A stretch of 64,000 bases of DNA, taken from Apteryx mantelli (taxonomy: Eukaryota; Chordata; Aves; Apterygiformes; Apterygidae). The DNA lies in NCBI RefSeq assembly GCF_036417845.1, contig NC_089990.1, forward strand, positions 4,848,001 through 4,912,000. The letters are read 5' to 3'. Under the pieces are notes generated by a model. That model was not told the origin of the DNA. It saw nothing but the letters and a program-made list of their open reading frames with translations, and searched no databases. A program made the translations under genes and the position numbers. Each line of letters opens with the position of its first letter. Within the stretch, counting starts at the first letter, position 1. Below are positions 1 through 10,799 of the stretch, one piece after another.

Positions 1-1484
1 GTCTTGCACTTGCAAAGGGTTAGGGCATTTTCCCCAGATGAAATCCCACTTTTCAGAAAGATCTTATTTTAGAGATTTCCCTGCTCTCTCAGTGTTTAAT
101 CTCCCACCAGGGTGGGAAACTGCTGCTTATTTTAAGGCTGAATTCACCCAGCTTTAACTTCCAGGTGTTGCATATGGTCTTGTATAAGTAACATAAAACC
201 TCCCACCACCTCAGCTCTTTCCTACGTGTAGCTAGTCACCTCTCAGCTGACCCTCAGACCCTTCTCAGAGCTGGATTCGTGTTATGCTCAAAACACCTGT
301 AGTTTCTAAGAGCTGCTTGGTGGATATCACTAGATTACTGGACAGTGAAATGATTGACACTATAGTGAATTTACAGCTGTATTAAGTGATTTACTAGATT
401 AGGATCCTCTTTATAAACAATCCAGACAGATTTTATTAGCATAGAATCAATAATTTAGGACTTTTGTAGAAAGGATGTGGAAGCTAGGAGAAATGCATTT
501 CTCTCCAGATTTTTGCTCGCTACGCTAGGGAATTAAAAAGCACAGTGATGCTTTTTAGAAACCTCTTCTCCTTTGCCTGCGCCTGAGGAACTAACTCCTG
601 TGGGGGCAGTATGGCTGGCAAGCGGCTGGAAATCTGGGGAAATGATTTTGTTTCCTGGGACCTCCAAGAATCAGTTCAAAGGAGTTTCATCTCCGAGCAA
701 GACATGATAAAGGTTTGGCCCTGTAAAGGGATCTGTTCCCTTTGCATGAAGTTTTCCAACCCGGAGCAGCCTCATGCTTCCTCCTCTGCTCCGCATCATT
801 GCAGCAAAGGGGTTGTGGCTGCCATGGATGTCCGGGATCCTCGTGCCCACCACGATTTCACAGTTTAAACACTGCTGTCCTGTTTGGGTCTGGTCCTAAG
901 TCACTCTAGCCTAGCAAGACCAATGTTCAATAATTTGAATTAATTAATGGATCCTTCATTAATGCATTAAGGTAGCATTAAAGCAATTTGTCTCGGTTAA
1001 ATAGCGTGATGGCCATTAGTACTGTATGATTTATTTCAATACCTCTGTGACTGTCCTATGAGAACATTTCTTTTTCTTTTTTTTTTTTGCTCCAAGCAGG
1101 ACTTGGACCTCAAACCTCAAAGCTACCTTGGTTGAGCTGGCTCCACACCTTGTCTGTGCATGTGTGGGTGGAGAAAGCTTTCCGTGCGGAAATCACAGGG
1201 CTGGAGTGTGATGCTTCCTTGGGGGTGTAGCATTTCCCAGTGAAGGGACATGGAGTCTGTTAGTGTGCGGAGGCTTGTCAGAGCGAGGAGGTCGGGCTGC
1301 GAACAGGATTTTGCAGGGAATCAGTGGGCTCCCTTATGGCTTGTGTACTCCTTAGCATGAGCACGGTTATCAGAAAGTGCCGGTGAGACTAGACCAGAAA
1401 ATCAGGGGATTTGCATGCCAATGTGTAATACACCTCTCTCAGATGAGGTATGGGCCTGAGACTTTTTATAAATGAAATGAAAAC
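1..1484. other. Non-coding stretch, no gene seen
   Basis: Mixed AT-rich sequence with no supported gene. A PBX-type word TGATTGAC lies at 351-358 in an AT-rich run (340-480). TAAT words cluster at 925-1045, with a 12-base perfect palindrome TTAATGCATTAA at 959-970. A T12 run lies at 1077-1088. The short open frame at 611-868 has no recognisable domain and is of a length expected by chance. From about 1130 to 1400 the sequence is more GC-rich and featureless. Confidence 0.7.
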
Positions 1485-1690
1485 CCAAAGAGCCTGATGA
1501 ATTAGTAATATGCTAATTACAATCATTCCTAACGGCTGATGTTTCTGTTTGCAAAATGCGTGAATGCAAACACAACTCACGTGGGGCGCTGTGAATTGCA
1601 CCGTCATTACACACAACTCTGAGCTCCCCATTAGCTGTTTTATCACTGTCTAAGCTTTGTCCTCCAACAATTTCTTTAACAGCGGGACTA
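1485..1690. promoter_or_regulatory. Candidate conserved non-coding element
   Basis: This is an AT-rich block without low-complexity runs. It carries GCTAATTA-type homeodomain words near 1512, two oppositely oriented TTTGCA/TGCAAA words around 1548-1572, and a palindromic E-box CACGTG at 1578-1583. The density of developmental transcription-factor words without simple repeats is typical of vertebrate enhancers. That it is conserved or active is inference, since no alignment was possible. Confidence 0.3.
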
Positions 1691-3850
1691 TAATCCTTAG
1701 GAGGACACCCATTAAGGCTGCAATGATATCGCTAAGGCAGTGCTGCTCCAGGGGAAACGGAAGGAGGCTCCAAAATGCAGTTTCAAATTGTGCTGAGGGA
1801 CTGGAGCAAACCTTTAAAGGTCAGAACTGTCCTGGCATTTCAGTCCTTCCTCCGCTTGTCCAGTCCATATGGGAGTCGGAGCAGCTCCTTGTCCTCTGCA
1901 CCATGTTGGCTCTGCAGGGAACCTTCAGGTGGGATTCTGGCCTTTTTTTAGGAAGCTTTTCATATCTGATGGCTGTCACAGGGCTGCTCAGCCTTTTCCT
2001 TGGGAAGAACTAGGACAGACTGTTCAGCAGAGCAGACTCAGCCACAGTATTTTATTTTGCTTCAGTTAGCCAGAGAACAATAAAAAAAAACATGTCCTGG
2101 CAAAAGTGTGCCAACACATGAGCCAGAATCACCTATCTCCAGAGTCGCTTTCCATGCACAAAACTATGCATCAGTCTGGAAGATGATTTGCAGTATCGCT
2201 CAGGTTTTTCTTTTAGACATATATTTACATAAAAGAAAGTAAAATCTCTGCAGCCTACCTTTGTCTCAAAAGCGGGTTTCCCCTGAGACGCAGAGAAATA
2301 GCGCTTCTATCTCATCTGAAGGATGAATAACGAGAATTTCACTTTCAGCCCCCTGGAAAGAAGCGGAAGGTTTTGCACTGGGAAGAGGCAGCCAAGCCTG
2401 TGCTTCCCTGCTGCCTCCACAAACCGGGGGCCAGCGGCACCGGAGGCGGCACCGTGCACAGGAGCGACCGTGAGGATGGACCCCGGCTTCCCCAGCAGCT
2501 CTCCAGGCCCAGCGCGAAGGACGGCAGCACCGTTACATCCACTTTAGAGGTGCAGGGCTACGGCTCCTGTAAACAGTCATTACTTAAGCAATAAAACGGG
2601 CACAGGGGCTATGACATGCAGGCAGCAGAGCTGAGCTAACAGCTCTCTTGGAAATGAACCCTCCGCGTAGGCTGCATCGCTATGATTTCTGACCAGGCAG
2701 CTGTTATCCGTCTGGTGCCCAGCTCCTCTTGCTGAAGCACGTGCTGTGTCACCTGCCAGACGTGTGGTTTTTAGCACACGATTAGTTCCCTGCCTGCCCT
2801 GGACCCATCCCTGGCAGCTGCATCGCTGGAGCCAGGCAAGCCCAGGCTGCAGCGCTCGGCTTACCCAAAGCCCCTACCCGAAACGGCCGGGCTGCGGATG
2901 CTGCTGGTCTCACACACACCTGAGGCACTCAGGTGTTGGGGTTTGGCTCTGTGGCACTTTGCTATTTGCTCAGGTTTTGCTGAGCACTAGGTAAGCTGTT
3001 TTTGGCGGCTGGGCTTCCTTGGCCAACCCGGCTCCTGCGTGGAAGGGGATAGGATTGCAGGTGAGCAGGGGCGAGCTGGAAAGCACCGTCTGGTGACTCA
3101 CACCTGATCTGCAAAGTCTTCATGATGCATATCTTGGGTCTTGACTAACAGCATACTTATGTGTTTTACTGACCTACTCATGTTGCAGCTGATAAAGCAC
3201 ATTGCTGAAGGGGAAACCTGTCTGCCTACTCTAAAGTGGCACGTTTAAATCAACTGTGTGCTGTTTGTTCGGCTCCACAAAGCAAGGAGCAGCTTTACTG
3301 CACAGGTCCTCTAAAAGCAGAGGCCTCGCTGTGGAGAGGTGGAGCAGCAGGTCACAGCTTGTGGCCCGAGAGGAGGGAGCAAGAAACACAAGTTCACTTG
3401 CAAATCGTCTTGCTATGAAATGCAAACTTCCGTGGACTTTGAACCATGAGTTGTTTGAGTGTTTAATTTTGGCAATGGAAACCAATTCCCTTAGGAAAAG
3501 GAGGATTGCGTGGCGTGTGTCTTGACGTTGTGGGCTCTATCTGTAATGCAGCCTAGGAGCTAAGCTCGGGGGCCACAGGGTTGTCCAGCGGCACCTCCTG
3601 CAGCTCTCCTGAGGCTGAGACTGTGGAAGAGCACAGGGAGCCTCCGCACGGAGGCTGAGAGCAGGTTTTGTGGCTGACGGGGTCCTGCTTTCCCTCAGCT
3701 ACCAGCTGCACTTGGATTCCTGGTTTTGGGCACTGCCCAGACCTGGTGGCCAAGTCACATCCATGTGGAGGGTCTTCGATGTGGGTGGCTTTCCCTGGAC
3801 CCAGGGAAATGCACTTTTAGCGATTTTTTTTTGTTTTGCTCTGTTTTGTT
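1691..3850. other. Non-coding stretch, no gene seen
   Basis: Moderately GC-rich sequence with several overlapping short open frames on both strands (2323-2547, 2345-2542, 2373-2594), which is how chance frames behave in GC-rich DNA. AATAAA occurs at about 2080 before an A-run, but no supported exon precedes it. A hairpin at 3639-3656 is listed separately. A T-rich run with interspersed G lies at 3821-3855. No repeat family was recognised. Confidence 0.65.
3639..3656. repeat. Short perfect inverted repeat
   Basis: AGCCTCCG and CGGAGGCT are separated by CA, giving 8-base arms and a 2-base loop. The 10-mer GAGGCTGAGA is also repeated at 3611-3620 and 3651-3660. The hairpin is too short to be a microRNA precursor and has no U-run to be a terminator. 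It is probably incidental. Confidence 0.5.
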
Positions 3851-4959
3851 TTTCTGTCTCCTATGAGAGAGGAACGAGGGACTTTATCTGCATCTTAAAA
3901 TGCAAAACCACAGCCTGACATCTATAGAAAGTTAACCTTGGTGCAAGCACCACTTTAGTGACTCGGATTTTAATTGACGGGAGAGCAGCTTTTAACCCAG
4001 GTTGAAACGGGAGGCGGATTTGCATAACAATTGATCTAAAAGCCCCGATACCTCCCACAGCCAGAACAAGGACACGTGCTTCTGCTCCGTTTCATGTTTA
4101 AGTGCTTCCAACAATGGAGCAATTTAGTGTTTAAGTACAATTTGCAGGTTCTGCAACAATAGCCTGCTGCAGAGAAAACTCCCTTCTGACATTTCGTCGT
4201 TACTAAAACGTCTCTTTCTAAAGTTCTGCTCTGAGACCTGGGCATTTGTTAGCTCCAAATTTCCCCCTTCCTTGGGCTTACCACGATGTTACTTGTTTAA
4301 GATTTAAGCAGTTCCAGAACACTGTTTTAATTTTTTCTTTCTTTCTTGTGACAGAAAAAGCCATTAAGCCCAGATTCCACTTCGTGAACACGAGCAAAAT
4401 AGCTTTTATTAATGCCTTAGCGGCGATGAGTGAAAACTCTAACCTGTCAGCTCGTAACTACAGGAAGACTCCTGGCGCTGCGCTCAGGTTGCATAATAAA
4501 AAGGATGGGAAATTGCACGTCAACATGTCAGCGAAAAGCCCGTGAAAGTGAGAACACACAATACATTGTTTATTAATGTACGGTTCAGTCAAAGTGTGAA
4601 AGCTGTCAAGGGGGGAGACAAAAGTGGGACCTGAGTTACTACCCAGCACGGCTTTCCAGTCGCTGTTAGATTTTCTTTTTTCCCTTTTTCCCCTCTCCTA
4701 GAGGGTCAAGGCAAATGCCTGTTTATCTACCTCCTTTTATCGGCAAATAACAGCCCCCTGCTTGCTTAGACTACTTCCACCCGGAGCAAATCTCTCATGG
4801 CTTTTCTGTGATTTGCCGGCACCGTCTTCCACTGCGCCACAAACTCTGGTTGTGGAAAGGGGCTTCAAATGGGTTCCTGGACCCTTTGGCAGAGCAAAGC
4901 TGGACGGGGCTGCACGTCTGCAGAAACGCAGGTCTCCTTTTTCTACCCAGCAGCTTCAT
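3851..4959. other. Non-coding stretch with one acceptor-like site
   Basis: AT-rich to mixed sequence upstream of the CpG island. A long pyrimidine tract ending in ACAG at 4326-4354 is a good match to a vertebrate 3' splice site. It is followed by a stop-free stretch to 4545. No known protein was recognised in that stretch. The 4660-4695 region is T/C-rich. No repeat family was recognised. Confidence 0.6.
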
Positions 4960-5370
4960 CTCGGCAGCAGGAGCCGGAGGGCTGCTCGTGCCGGGTTTCG
5001 GGGTGCCGGGCAGGAGCGCCAGCCAAGGCGCCGGAGCCCTGGGGAACGTCACGAATGGGCCATGCCTGTCCCCTTCGCTGGTGCCGGGGTGCCGGGCTCC
5101 CGTCACGGTGCTCGGCTGCCGCCGGGGCGGCCGGCACGCGACCCGTCCCCAACGCGGGGCTGAGAGACGGAAACTGCCGGGAGCGGGGTCTGCTCGGCGC
5201 AGACGTGCGCAGACGTTTCCTCTCCCACTTAACCTGGCGGCGTTGTTAATAATAAAACTGCCATTACAGAATCAGGCAGCGACCAAATCTGGCCCCGATT
5301 TGATCAGGGATACAGGCAGACAGCGCGCCGACACCTCGCAGGAGCTGCTATCTCCTTCGCCAGAAACAGG

Positions 5371-5405
<35 letters not shown>

Positions 5406-5690
5406 TTTAAGTAAATCTCTGGTTGCCATGGTTTCAGCGAAGCACGGGGCGCTATCGAGGCTGACGGCTGCTGAGAGCCCCCAGCGACCGTGCGCGAGGT
5501 GTGAAACTCCGCGGCCCTGGCGAGGGGCCGCTTCGTGGGCTGCTTCCCGCGCCCCCGTCGCTGCCATCCCGCCGCGGGAGCGGCGTTGCCCGGCCCCGAC
5601 CTCCAAGCGCTTCCTCGGCTGTAGGTGTCTTGCAGAATCCGCATCCGCCCCGTACAGTCGCAATGCCCTGGTTAAAAGCCCGATAGCTTA
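4960..5690. promoter_or_regulatory. CpG island interrupted by ATT microsatellite
   Basis: Rows 4981-5220 contain about 32 CpG in 240 bases at roughly 70% G+C, close to the number expected without CpG depletion. The 5430-5690 stretch is similar (for example 10 CpG in 5521-5580). The rest of the window is strongly CpG-poor. Unmethylated CpG islands in vertebrates usually mark promoters or regulatory hubs. A 200-codon frame on the plus strand and several minus-strand frames cross the island, but they are low-complexity and run into the ATT repeat, so I treat them as chance. Direction of any transcription is undetermined. Confidence 0.7.
5371..5405. repeat. T8 plus (ATT)9 microsatellite
   Basis: Eight T residues at 5371-5378 are followed by nine uninterrupted ATT units at 5379-5405, then T-rich sequence to about 5408. 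The repeat splits the CpG island in two and is likely to vary in length between individuals. Confidence 0.95.
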
Positions 5691-7240
5691 CGCTTCAGGA
5701 AAAATACGGCAATTTGGTTTGCAGAAGCCCTCCGAGGCCCACGGGTTTCAGCAGCGAGCGTGAAATCCGTCCTCGGAGCCTGCAGGTTTTCTCGCTGCTG
5801 AGTGTTTAACATTTTAATCTTTTTTTTCCAGCTTGTTTAGCATCTGCTCTGCCAATCAACATGATACATCTTGTCTCAAATAAAGGATTTTGACCTTCGT
5901 TTATTTTACACCTGTGGGTGAAATCTTGTAGCCTTTAGAGGTAGTTAGTCTGTTCCACACCTAGGGAACAGGCCGATATTATTAAAAATGCTAATTATCA
6001 CCTTGGAGCAGCCACGACGAATGCAAGTAAGAATACGGCATCCAGATAGATTTCAGAGGGAGTTTAACGGCCTCAAAAACGCCCTTGGAAGAGCTTTTCT
6101 CTTTGGTGCCAGCCAGCATTGTGCTGATTAAACATTCTTAAAGTTCAGGGAAACCATAATCTTTTGGGGAAACGATGAGAAAGCAGAATTTGCTCAGCGA
6201 AAGACGGAGCAGAAGGCAGCGAGTGGGCTCTGAGAGTGGGACTTGCTCCCGATTTAAATGGGTCTTTGTCAGTGCAACGCTAAGTTCTTGTAGGAACCAT
6301 ATGTGTTTCTATTTTAACTTTTCTTTGACTTTTTTTTCCTTTGGTTGGAGAAGATTTGTTTGGTTTTTTGCTGCTCCTATCTTTCAGTGAGGGTTGTAGA
6401 AGCCAGCGATGGCTTCTTCCCTGTCTTGTTTGGGTAGGGACATGCCGGGGGTGAAGGTAGGAGAAAGTCCACGGAGGGTGAGATGCTGGACTGGGAGCTT
6501 GGCTAGCGAAGCTTGATGTGTGCTGAGCCGGGCGGCGCTGAGCCAGGCTGAGCCCCTCTTCGTGTGCCCGGTTCACCTGGTCCATCCTGGCCACCTGCAG
6601 CACCTTCGCAGGGGAACATCCAGCCCTCGGCCCGCACAGTTTCTTGAATGACCTAAAGCAAAGCTGTAGCTGTGATGAACAACAGAAGTAAACCAGCAGG
6701 ATTTGCGCCTCTGCGCTTTCCTCTATGAGTAAATGGCAACCCTTCAAACCCAGCAGCGTCAAACCATTCGGGAAAAATGGAAGCTTGTAGAAACAGAGGC
6801 CGATTCCCACTTCCGAGGGACCAGAGCCACCAAAACGACCCTTCTTACAGCAATAGCTCCTCCATCACCACCAGGGTGAACTCCGAGAAGACCAAACAGT
6901 CAGAGAGGCAGGGAAAAAAGTTCACCTTCATTTTTTTCTTTACCAAATTAAATGACCTACACAGGGGAGTTTCTAGCACTTGTAAATGGTTGGCTGAAGG
7001 TCCAATTTATGGCCTGCCAGAGCCTCACTTGCTGCAAAGCGATAAGACCTGCCTGGCGGTCACCGAGCAGTCTCTCCTCGCTCAGAGCCGGTGCTCCTTG
7101 CGCCCTGCTCCCGGCTTTCGGTCAGGCAGTGGGTGCAGCCTTTTGCAGGGGGGATAACTGCTGTGTCTGCAGCTGGCTTGAGGCTCGCCACGGCTTCCAG
7201 CGAAGGAAACGCGGCATGAGCCGCCAGCGTGGGTAATTTC
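5691..7240. other. Non-coding stretch downstream of CpG island
   Basis: The pyrimidine tract ending in CCAG at 5812-5831 resembles a splice acceptor, and AATAAA lies at 5879-5884, only about 50 bases later. The interval 5790-6170 is AT-rich with TAAT words (near 5980-5997) and could be regulatory. T-rich runs occur at 6307-6345. From about 6400 the base composition rises in G+C. No coding exon or repeat family was recognised. Confidence 0.6.
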
Positions 7241-8149
7241 TATCAAACTTGAAGTGTTGTAAGGAGAAAGGCTGTGAGAGCCCAGGGTTTGCAAGAGGCC
7301 GATGCTGCCCTGTCGCTGCGTGCGGGCGCACCGGGCTCGGAGGACAGCGATGGAAGGGATGGGGCTTTTGGGATGCTCCTTGCAGTCGGCAGCATAGCTC
7401 AGGCCAGAGCAAAGGCAGCCCGCGGGCAGCTGCTTTGCTGCTAAAAGCCATTTCTAAAGCACTTGATGATTGTCATTGCTTTCAGTTAACGCGAGCAGAC
7501 GCTCAGCCAGGAACGGCAGCCAGAGACGTGAGGCTTGCTGCATCCCGGGGGAAAGCAACCTGGGGTGCCGCGCTCCAGCGAGCGCCCGGGCAGGGACCGC
7601 GCGCTGCAGGACTGGCCCGACCTCCGGCTCTGCCGACCACTGGTGAGGTGGGGCTGTGCTGGTGCTGGATGCGTGCTGGGGGTCGTGGCAGCTTATCCGA
7701 GTGAGGAGATACCCGGCTTGCACTGTGTCCCACTGCTGCCCCTCGGCTGGCTCCGATGGCCAGGGAGTGCCCGTCCTAGCAGCCCAGCTAACCAGCTGGG
7801 GTGGTGTTAGGCTATTACGAACCCGCTCTCCCATGCTCCACGGATGTTTGTGCATGTTTAAAATGCTCAGACCTTGGTGTGAGTGAACAACCCCAGTGGG
7901 AAATAAATAAAATCCAGTAACTCTCTGCATGGCAAACCCTGGCACAGAGGCAGCCTGTGCCCTCCCTGCCTCCCCGCCGCTGGTGCTCCAGGTTGGGCAA
8001 TGCTCTTGGACACCTTCCTGCGCTGGCTGCTCCGCTTTCCCGTGAAACACCCACACGGATGTGCCGGGGAGCAGGGCAGGGAAGCTGCCGGGGCTTCTCC
8101 GCATGTCTTTATGAGGGTGATTGAGCCGTGCTTGCTCGTGCAAAGAGAA
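7241..8149. other. GC-rich patch, overlapping chance frames, no gene seen
   Basis: CpG is locally raised at 7285-7700 (for example nine CpG in 7561-7620), weaker than the island at 4960-5690. A 229-codon minus-strand frame (7454-8143) and several plus-strand frames overlap here. None shows a domain, and mutual overlap on both strands in GC-rich DNA points to chance. AATAAA occurs at about 7902-7911. Confidence 0.6.
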
Positions 8150-8310
8150 ACAAACTAAATAATAATTGTTATGGCTGTGGAAGAGCTCTCTCGGTGTTAC
8201 TATAGCCTGTCTTAAATTGTCACTACCTCATTAGCGGTCTGCCCTGAAGAGAGAAATCCATTATGCATGTGGGCCGGAAAGAGAAAGTGAGCGCTGACGT
8301 GCTGAATTTG
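8150..8310. promoter_or_regulatory. Candidate conserved non-coding element
   Basis: AT-rich block with an AATAATAATTGTT start, ATTAGCGG near 8230 and TTATGCATG near 8261, lacking repeats and flanked by GC-rich patches. The look is that of a conserved enhancer core. This is inference without alignment. Confidence 0.28.
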
Positions 8311-8329
8311 TTAGCCCCTGCCCAGACAC

Positions 8330-8560
8330 TACCACGTGAAACGTGCCTGGATCAAAGTGCCGCGGCACGGGGCTGGAAGGGGCTCCCCCGACCGGAGCAC
8401 CCGTGAAAACCTCCTCCTCAGGCCCTGGGGAGCCTCGCGCATCTCGCAGCCTGAGTGCCGAGAGCGGCGCGTCCCAGGGGATGGCGAGGTGGCACAGGCA
8501 GGTCCTCTGCAGAGCACCCAGCTGCTGGCGGTGGTGGCCCCGGGCGGGTGAATGTGCGGT
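8330..8560. promoter_or_regulatory. Small CpG-rich patch
   Basis: About 19 CpG in 240 bases with high G+C, clearly above the surrounding sequence but below the main island. It could be a small orphan CpG island or a gene-conversion-driven GC peak. No exon was recognised in it. Confidence 0.35.
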
Positions 8561-9059
8561 AGAACATCAGCTTGGTGCTTGGGCAGTGCTCAAAAGCACG
8601 TGATAAAGGAGCCACCTTAACCCCGCCTGGTCCTTAGCGTGTCTGAACCACGTGGCTCCATGGCTGTGTTCAGCGCTGTGCGTTGGGAAAAGGGGGGAGC
8701 CAGGGATGCTGGACATGCAGCTGCAAGGTGGGTCTCAGCTGGGGAAAAGCATCTGTGCAAGGAAAGCGGCTAAAGAGAAGCAGGCAGGATGGTGGGAAAC
8801 TCAGAGGTTATGAGACTGGGCTGGAGAGGTTATGAGCAAAGCTGAAATCTTGCCCCAAATCTCCCATTCCCAACTCGGCTGAAGCTCGTACCCAGACCCT
8901 GCTGCCACAGTGAAGAGCTCTCTTCCCCCGAGACCCCTGGCACCCGTAACAGGAGCAGGGGAACGTGTGTCTGAACATTTCCGTCAGCTTTTCGAATGTG
9001 GCTGAGCCCTGAAGATCTGACATTTGGCCAATAAAACGCTCTCCAAAGATTTGTGGAGA
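8561..9059. other. Non-coding stretch, no gene seen
   Basis: Mixed G+C sequence with a run of G at about 8692-8698 and a G/A-rich section at 8680-8830. A minus-strand frame of 88 codons (8808-9074) has no recognisable domain. Nothing else was seen. Confidence 0.65.
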
Positions 9060-9480
9060 AACTGAAGCGCGCATATTGTTAAAATCTCATCATTTCCCCG
9101 CACCGCGCAGGGCCGCAGTGCCGAGAACTGAATAGCACATTATGGCGTACATAAAATTAGTGACATTGTGTTTTTGTTGCTTCCTTTGATTAGGAAAGCG
9201 TGTTGCAAGTGGTGTGTTTAAACAGATATTATGCAGGGTAGCGATAACCAGTTTTAAGTCATTATACAAGCAGTTTAATTTGATGTTGCTCTATAAATAA
9301 TCTAAGTCTATTTGCATGCATATTTTGTTGACAGGAAGATAAAAACCATAATTCCTACAAACAGCATAATGATGTTATGTTGGTAGCAAAAAAAAAGGAA
9401 AAAATCTGCCATTCAAGACTTAATGGTTCAATCATTAAAAAATAGAACTTCATCACAGCCAGTAAAATTAAAGAGTATCC
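9060..9480. promoter_or_regulatory. Strong candidate conserved non-coding element
   Basis: A long AT-rich, repeat-poor block. It includes TGATTAGGAAAG near 9187, TTTAATTTGATG near 9270, CTATAAATAA near 9291, and a composite octamer-like/ATGCAT word TATTTGCATGCATATTTT at about 9309-9326. Such densities of POU and homeodomain words, with no simple repeat, are characteristic of developmental enhancers. It is bounded by GC-rich DNA on the left. Conservation and activity are inferred, not seen. Confidence 0.38.
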
Positions 9481-10799
9481 CTCCAGCCATAACCTACTCT
9501 CCATGGAAGTAGAGAAAAGACAAGATCAACTCTAAGAGTTCAAGAAGGAATGTTTTGCTTCAGAGTTTAAGATTCTTGCTGATTTCAGTGTTCTCTGAAT
9601 TGGATCATTACATCTTTGTAGTATGTCTTGGTGTATAACTTAGATATGCAAACAAAGTACATTTAATGGTTCTCTGACTAACTTCCTATAAGAGCACTGC
9701 ATGCTTGCAAAAGAAGAAAAGAAATAGTTTCACTGTTCAGTCAAGAGGAGTTGCCTTTTAGAACCGATTTCTCTTCGTTGTGGGTCTAAATGCAAATCTC
9801 AGCCACCACGGGGCGACCCACGCAGCCCCGGGGCGGCGTTGCCCCCAGCACAGCTGCCGCCTTGGCAAAGGACTGCGGCCAAAGCCGGCCTGGAGAAAGG
9901 CAGAGCATGTCCCCTTGCCGCAGGAGGCACCCAAAGTTCCCAGGGAGTGGGAATAACAGCCTAGTTTTTACGGCTACCAAGGAAAAGTCTTTTATTTAGT
10001 AGTTTCTTGATGCCTGGCTTGAAACTTCTACACTGTGCACCCTTTAAAAATTTCATTCCTATTGCTGCTGTTCTGCGAGCAAAGCTCTGCAGAGGCAAAC
10101 TTGCACCAAAAAGGGTAAAATCAAGCTGTGCTGGAGTCTCTGAAGTGTAAAGAGTGGGCAAACGTGCAGATCTTGGATACTGCAGTCTTGTGCAAGAGGC
10201 ATCTTGTCCTGACCCAAAGTGAGCCAAGCTTCCTGGGACGTACAGAGCAACGAGTGCATCCGTTTCTTTCCATGCCAAACAAGCAAACTGATTTTTCCTG
10301 AAATTTTTCCCCATGTTCTGTGAAACAGGCTGCTCTGAAGTCCACCTGCCTAGCGCCTGCAGAGCAAGCCGGCCGCCTCCTCGGATCTCTCCCTCTGCGC
10401 AGAAGATGAATTCTGGAAGCTAGTGTGGTGCTTGTTGCCTTGCAGCTAAGTTTTCTAGTTGAGGTTCCCTGTTTAAAGCTGCTCACAGATTGAATGCAGG
10501 AGCCACAGGACGTATGCTTGCTTGATGGCCTCATGAACCGCGTTTTGTGTGAAGGTGCTTCAGAGCTTGGAGGGAAACCGGCAGAGAGGCTTAGCTGTGC
10601 CCAGCTGCATTTGCCTCATGGCCACCTAACCTGGCTGGCCCAAGCTGCGGTGATGGATCCTGCAGAAAACTGCAAATTCATCCTGCAAATCTGCCTGCCA
10701 GATCCCAAAGGCTTCCCTAAAGAGAAGGCAGAGCAAACAAGGCTCATCCTCACAAACTGTGAGACAAAGAATCTGGCAACAATCCTTTAAGTAGTTTCT
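9481..10799. other. Non-coding stretch with a small CpG cluster
   Basis: The 9481-9780 part is AT-rich with an octamer/forkhead-like ATATGCAAACAAA near 9643. About ten CpG fall in 9800-9900. From 9960 to 10540 several overlapping minus-strand frames (up to 137 codons) show no domain. The plus-strand frame 10494-10790 likewise shows none. No repeat family was recognised. Confidence 0.6.

Noticed and set aside
3266..3280. TTTGTTCGGCTCC, faintly like miR-375
   Set aside because: The match is interrupted and no hairpin partner is present nearby.
4808..5410. 200-codon plus-strand frame through the CpG island
   Set aside because: It ends in the ATT repeat as a tyrosine run, overlaps other frames in the same island and shows no recognisable domain. 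CpG islands commonly produce such chance frames.
5812..5884. Acceptor-like site plus AATAAA suggesting a terminal exon
   Set aside because: Only about 50 bases separate the AG from AATAAA, with no GT-rich downstream element evident. Too weak to call.
7454..8143. 229-codon minus-strand open frame
   Set aside because: It overlaps several frames on both strands in a GC-rich patch, has no recognisable domain, and has a composition expected of read-through GC-rich DNA.
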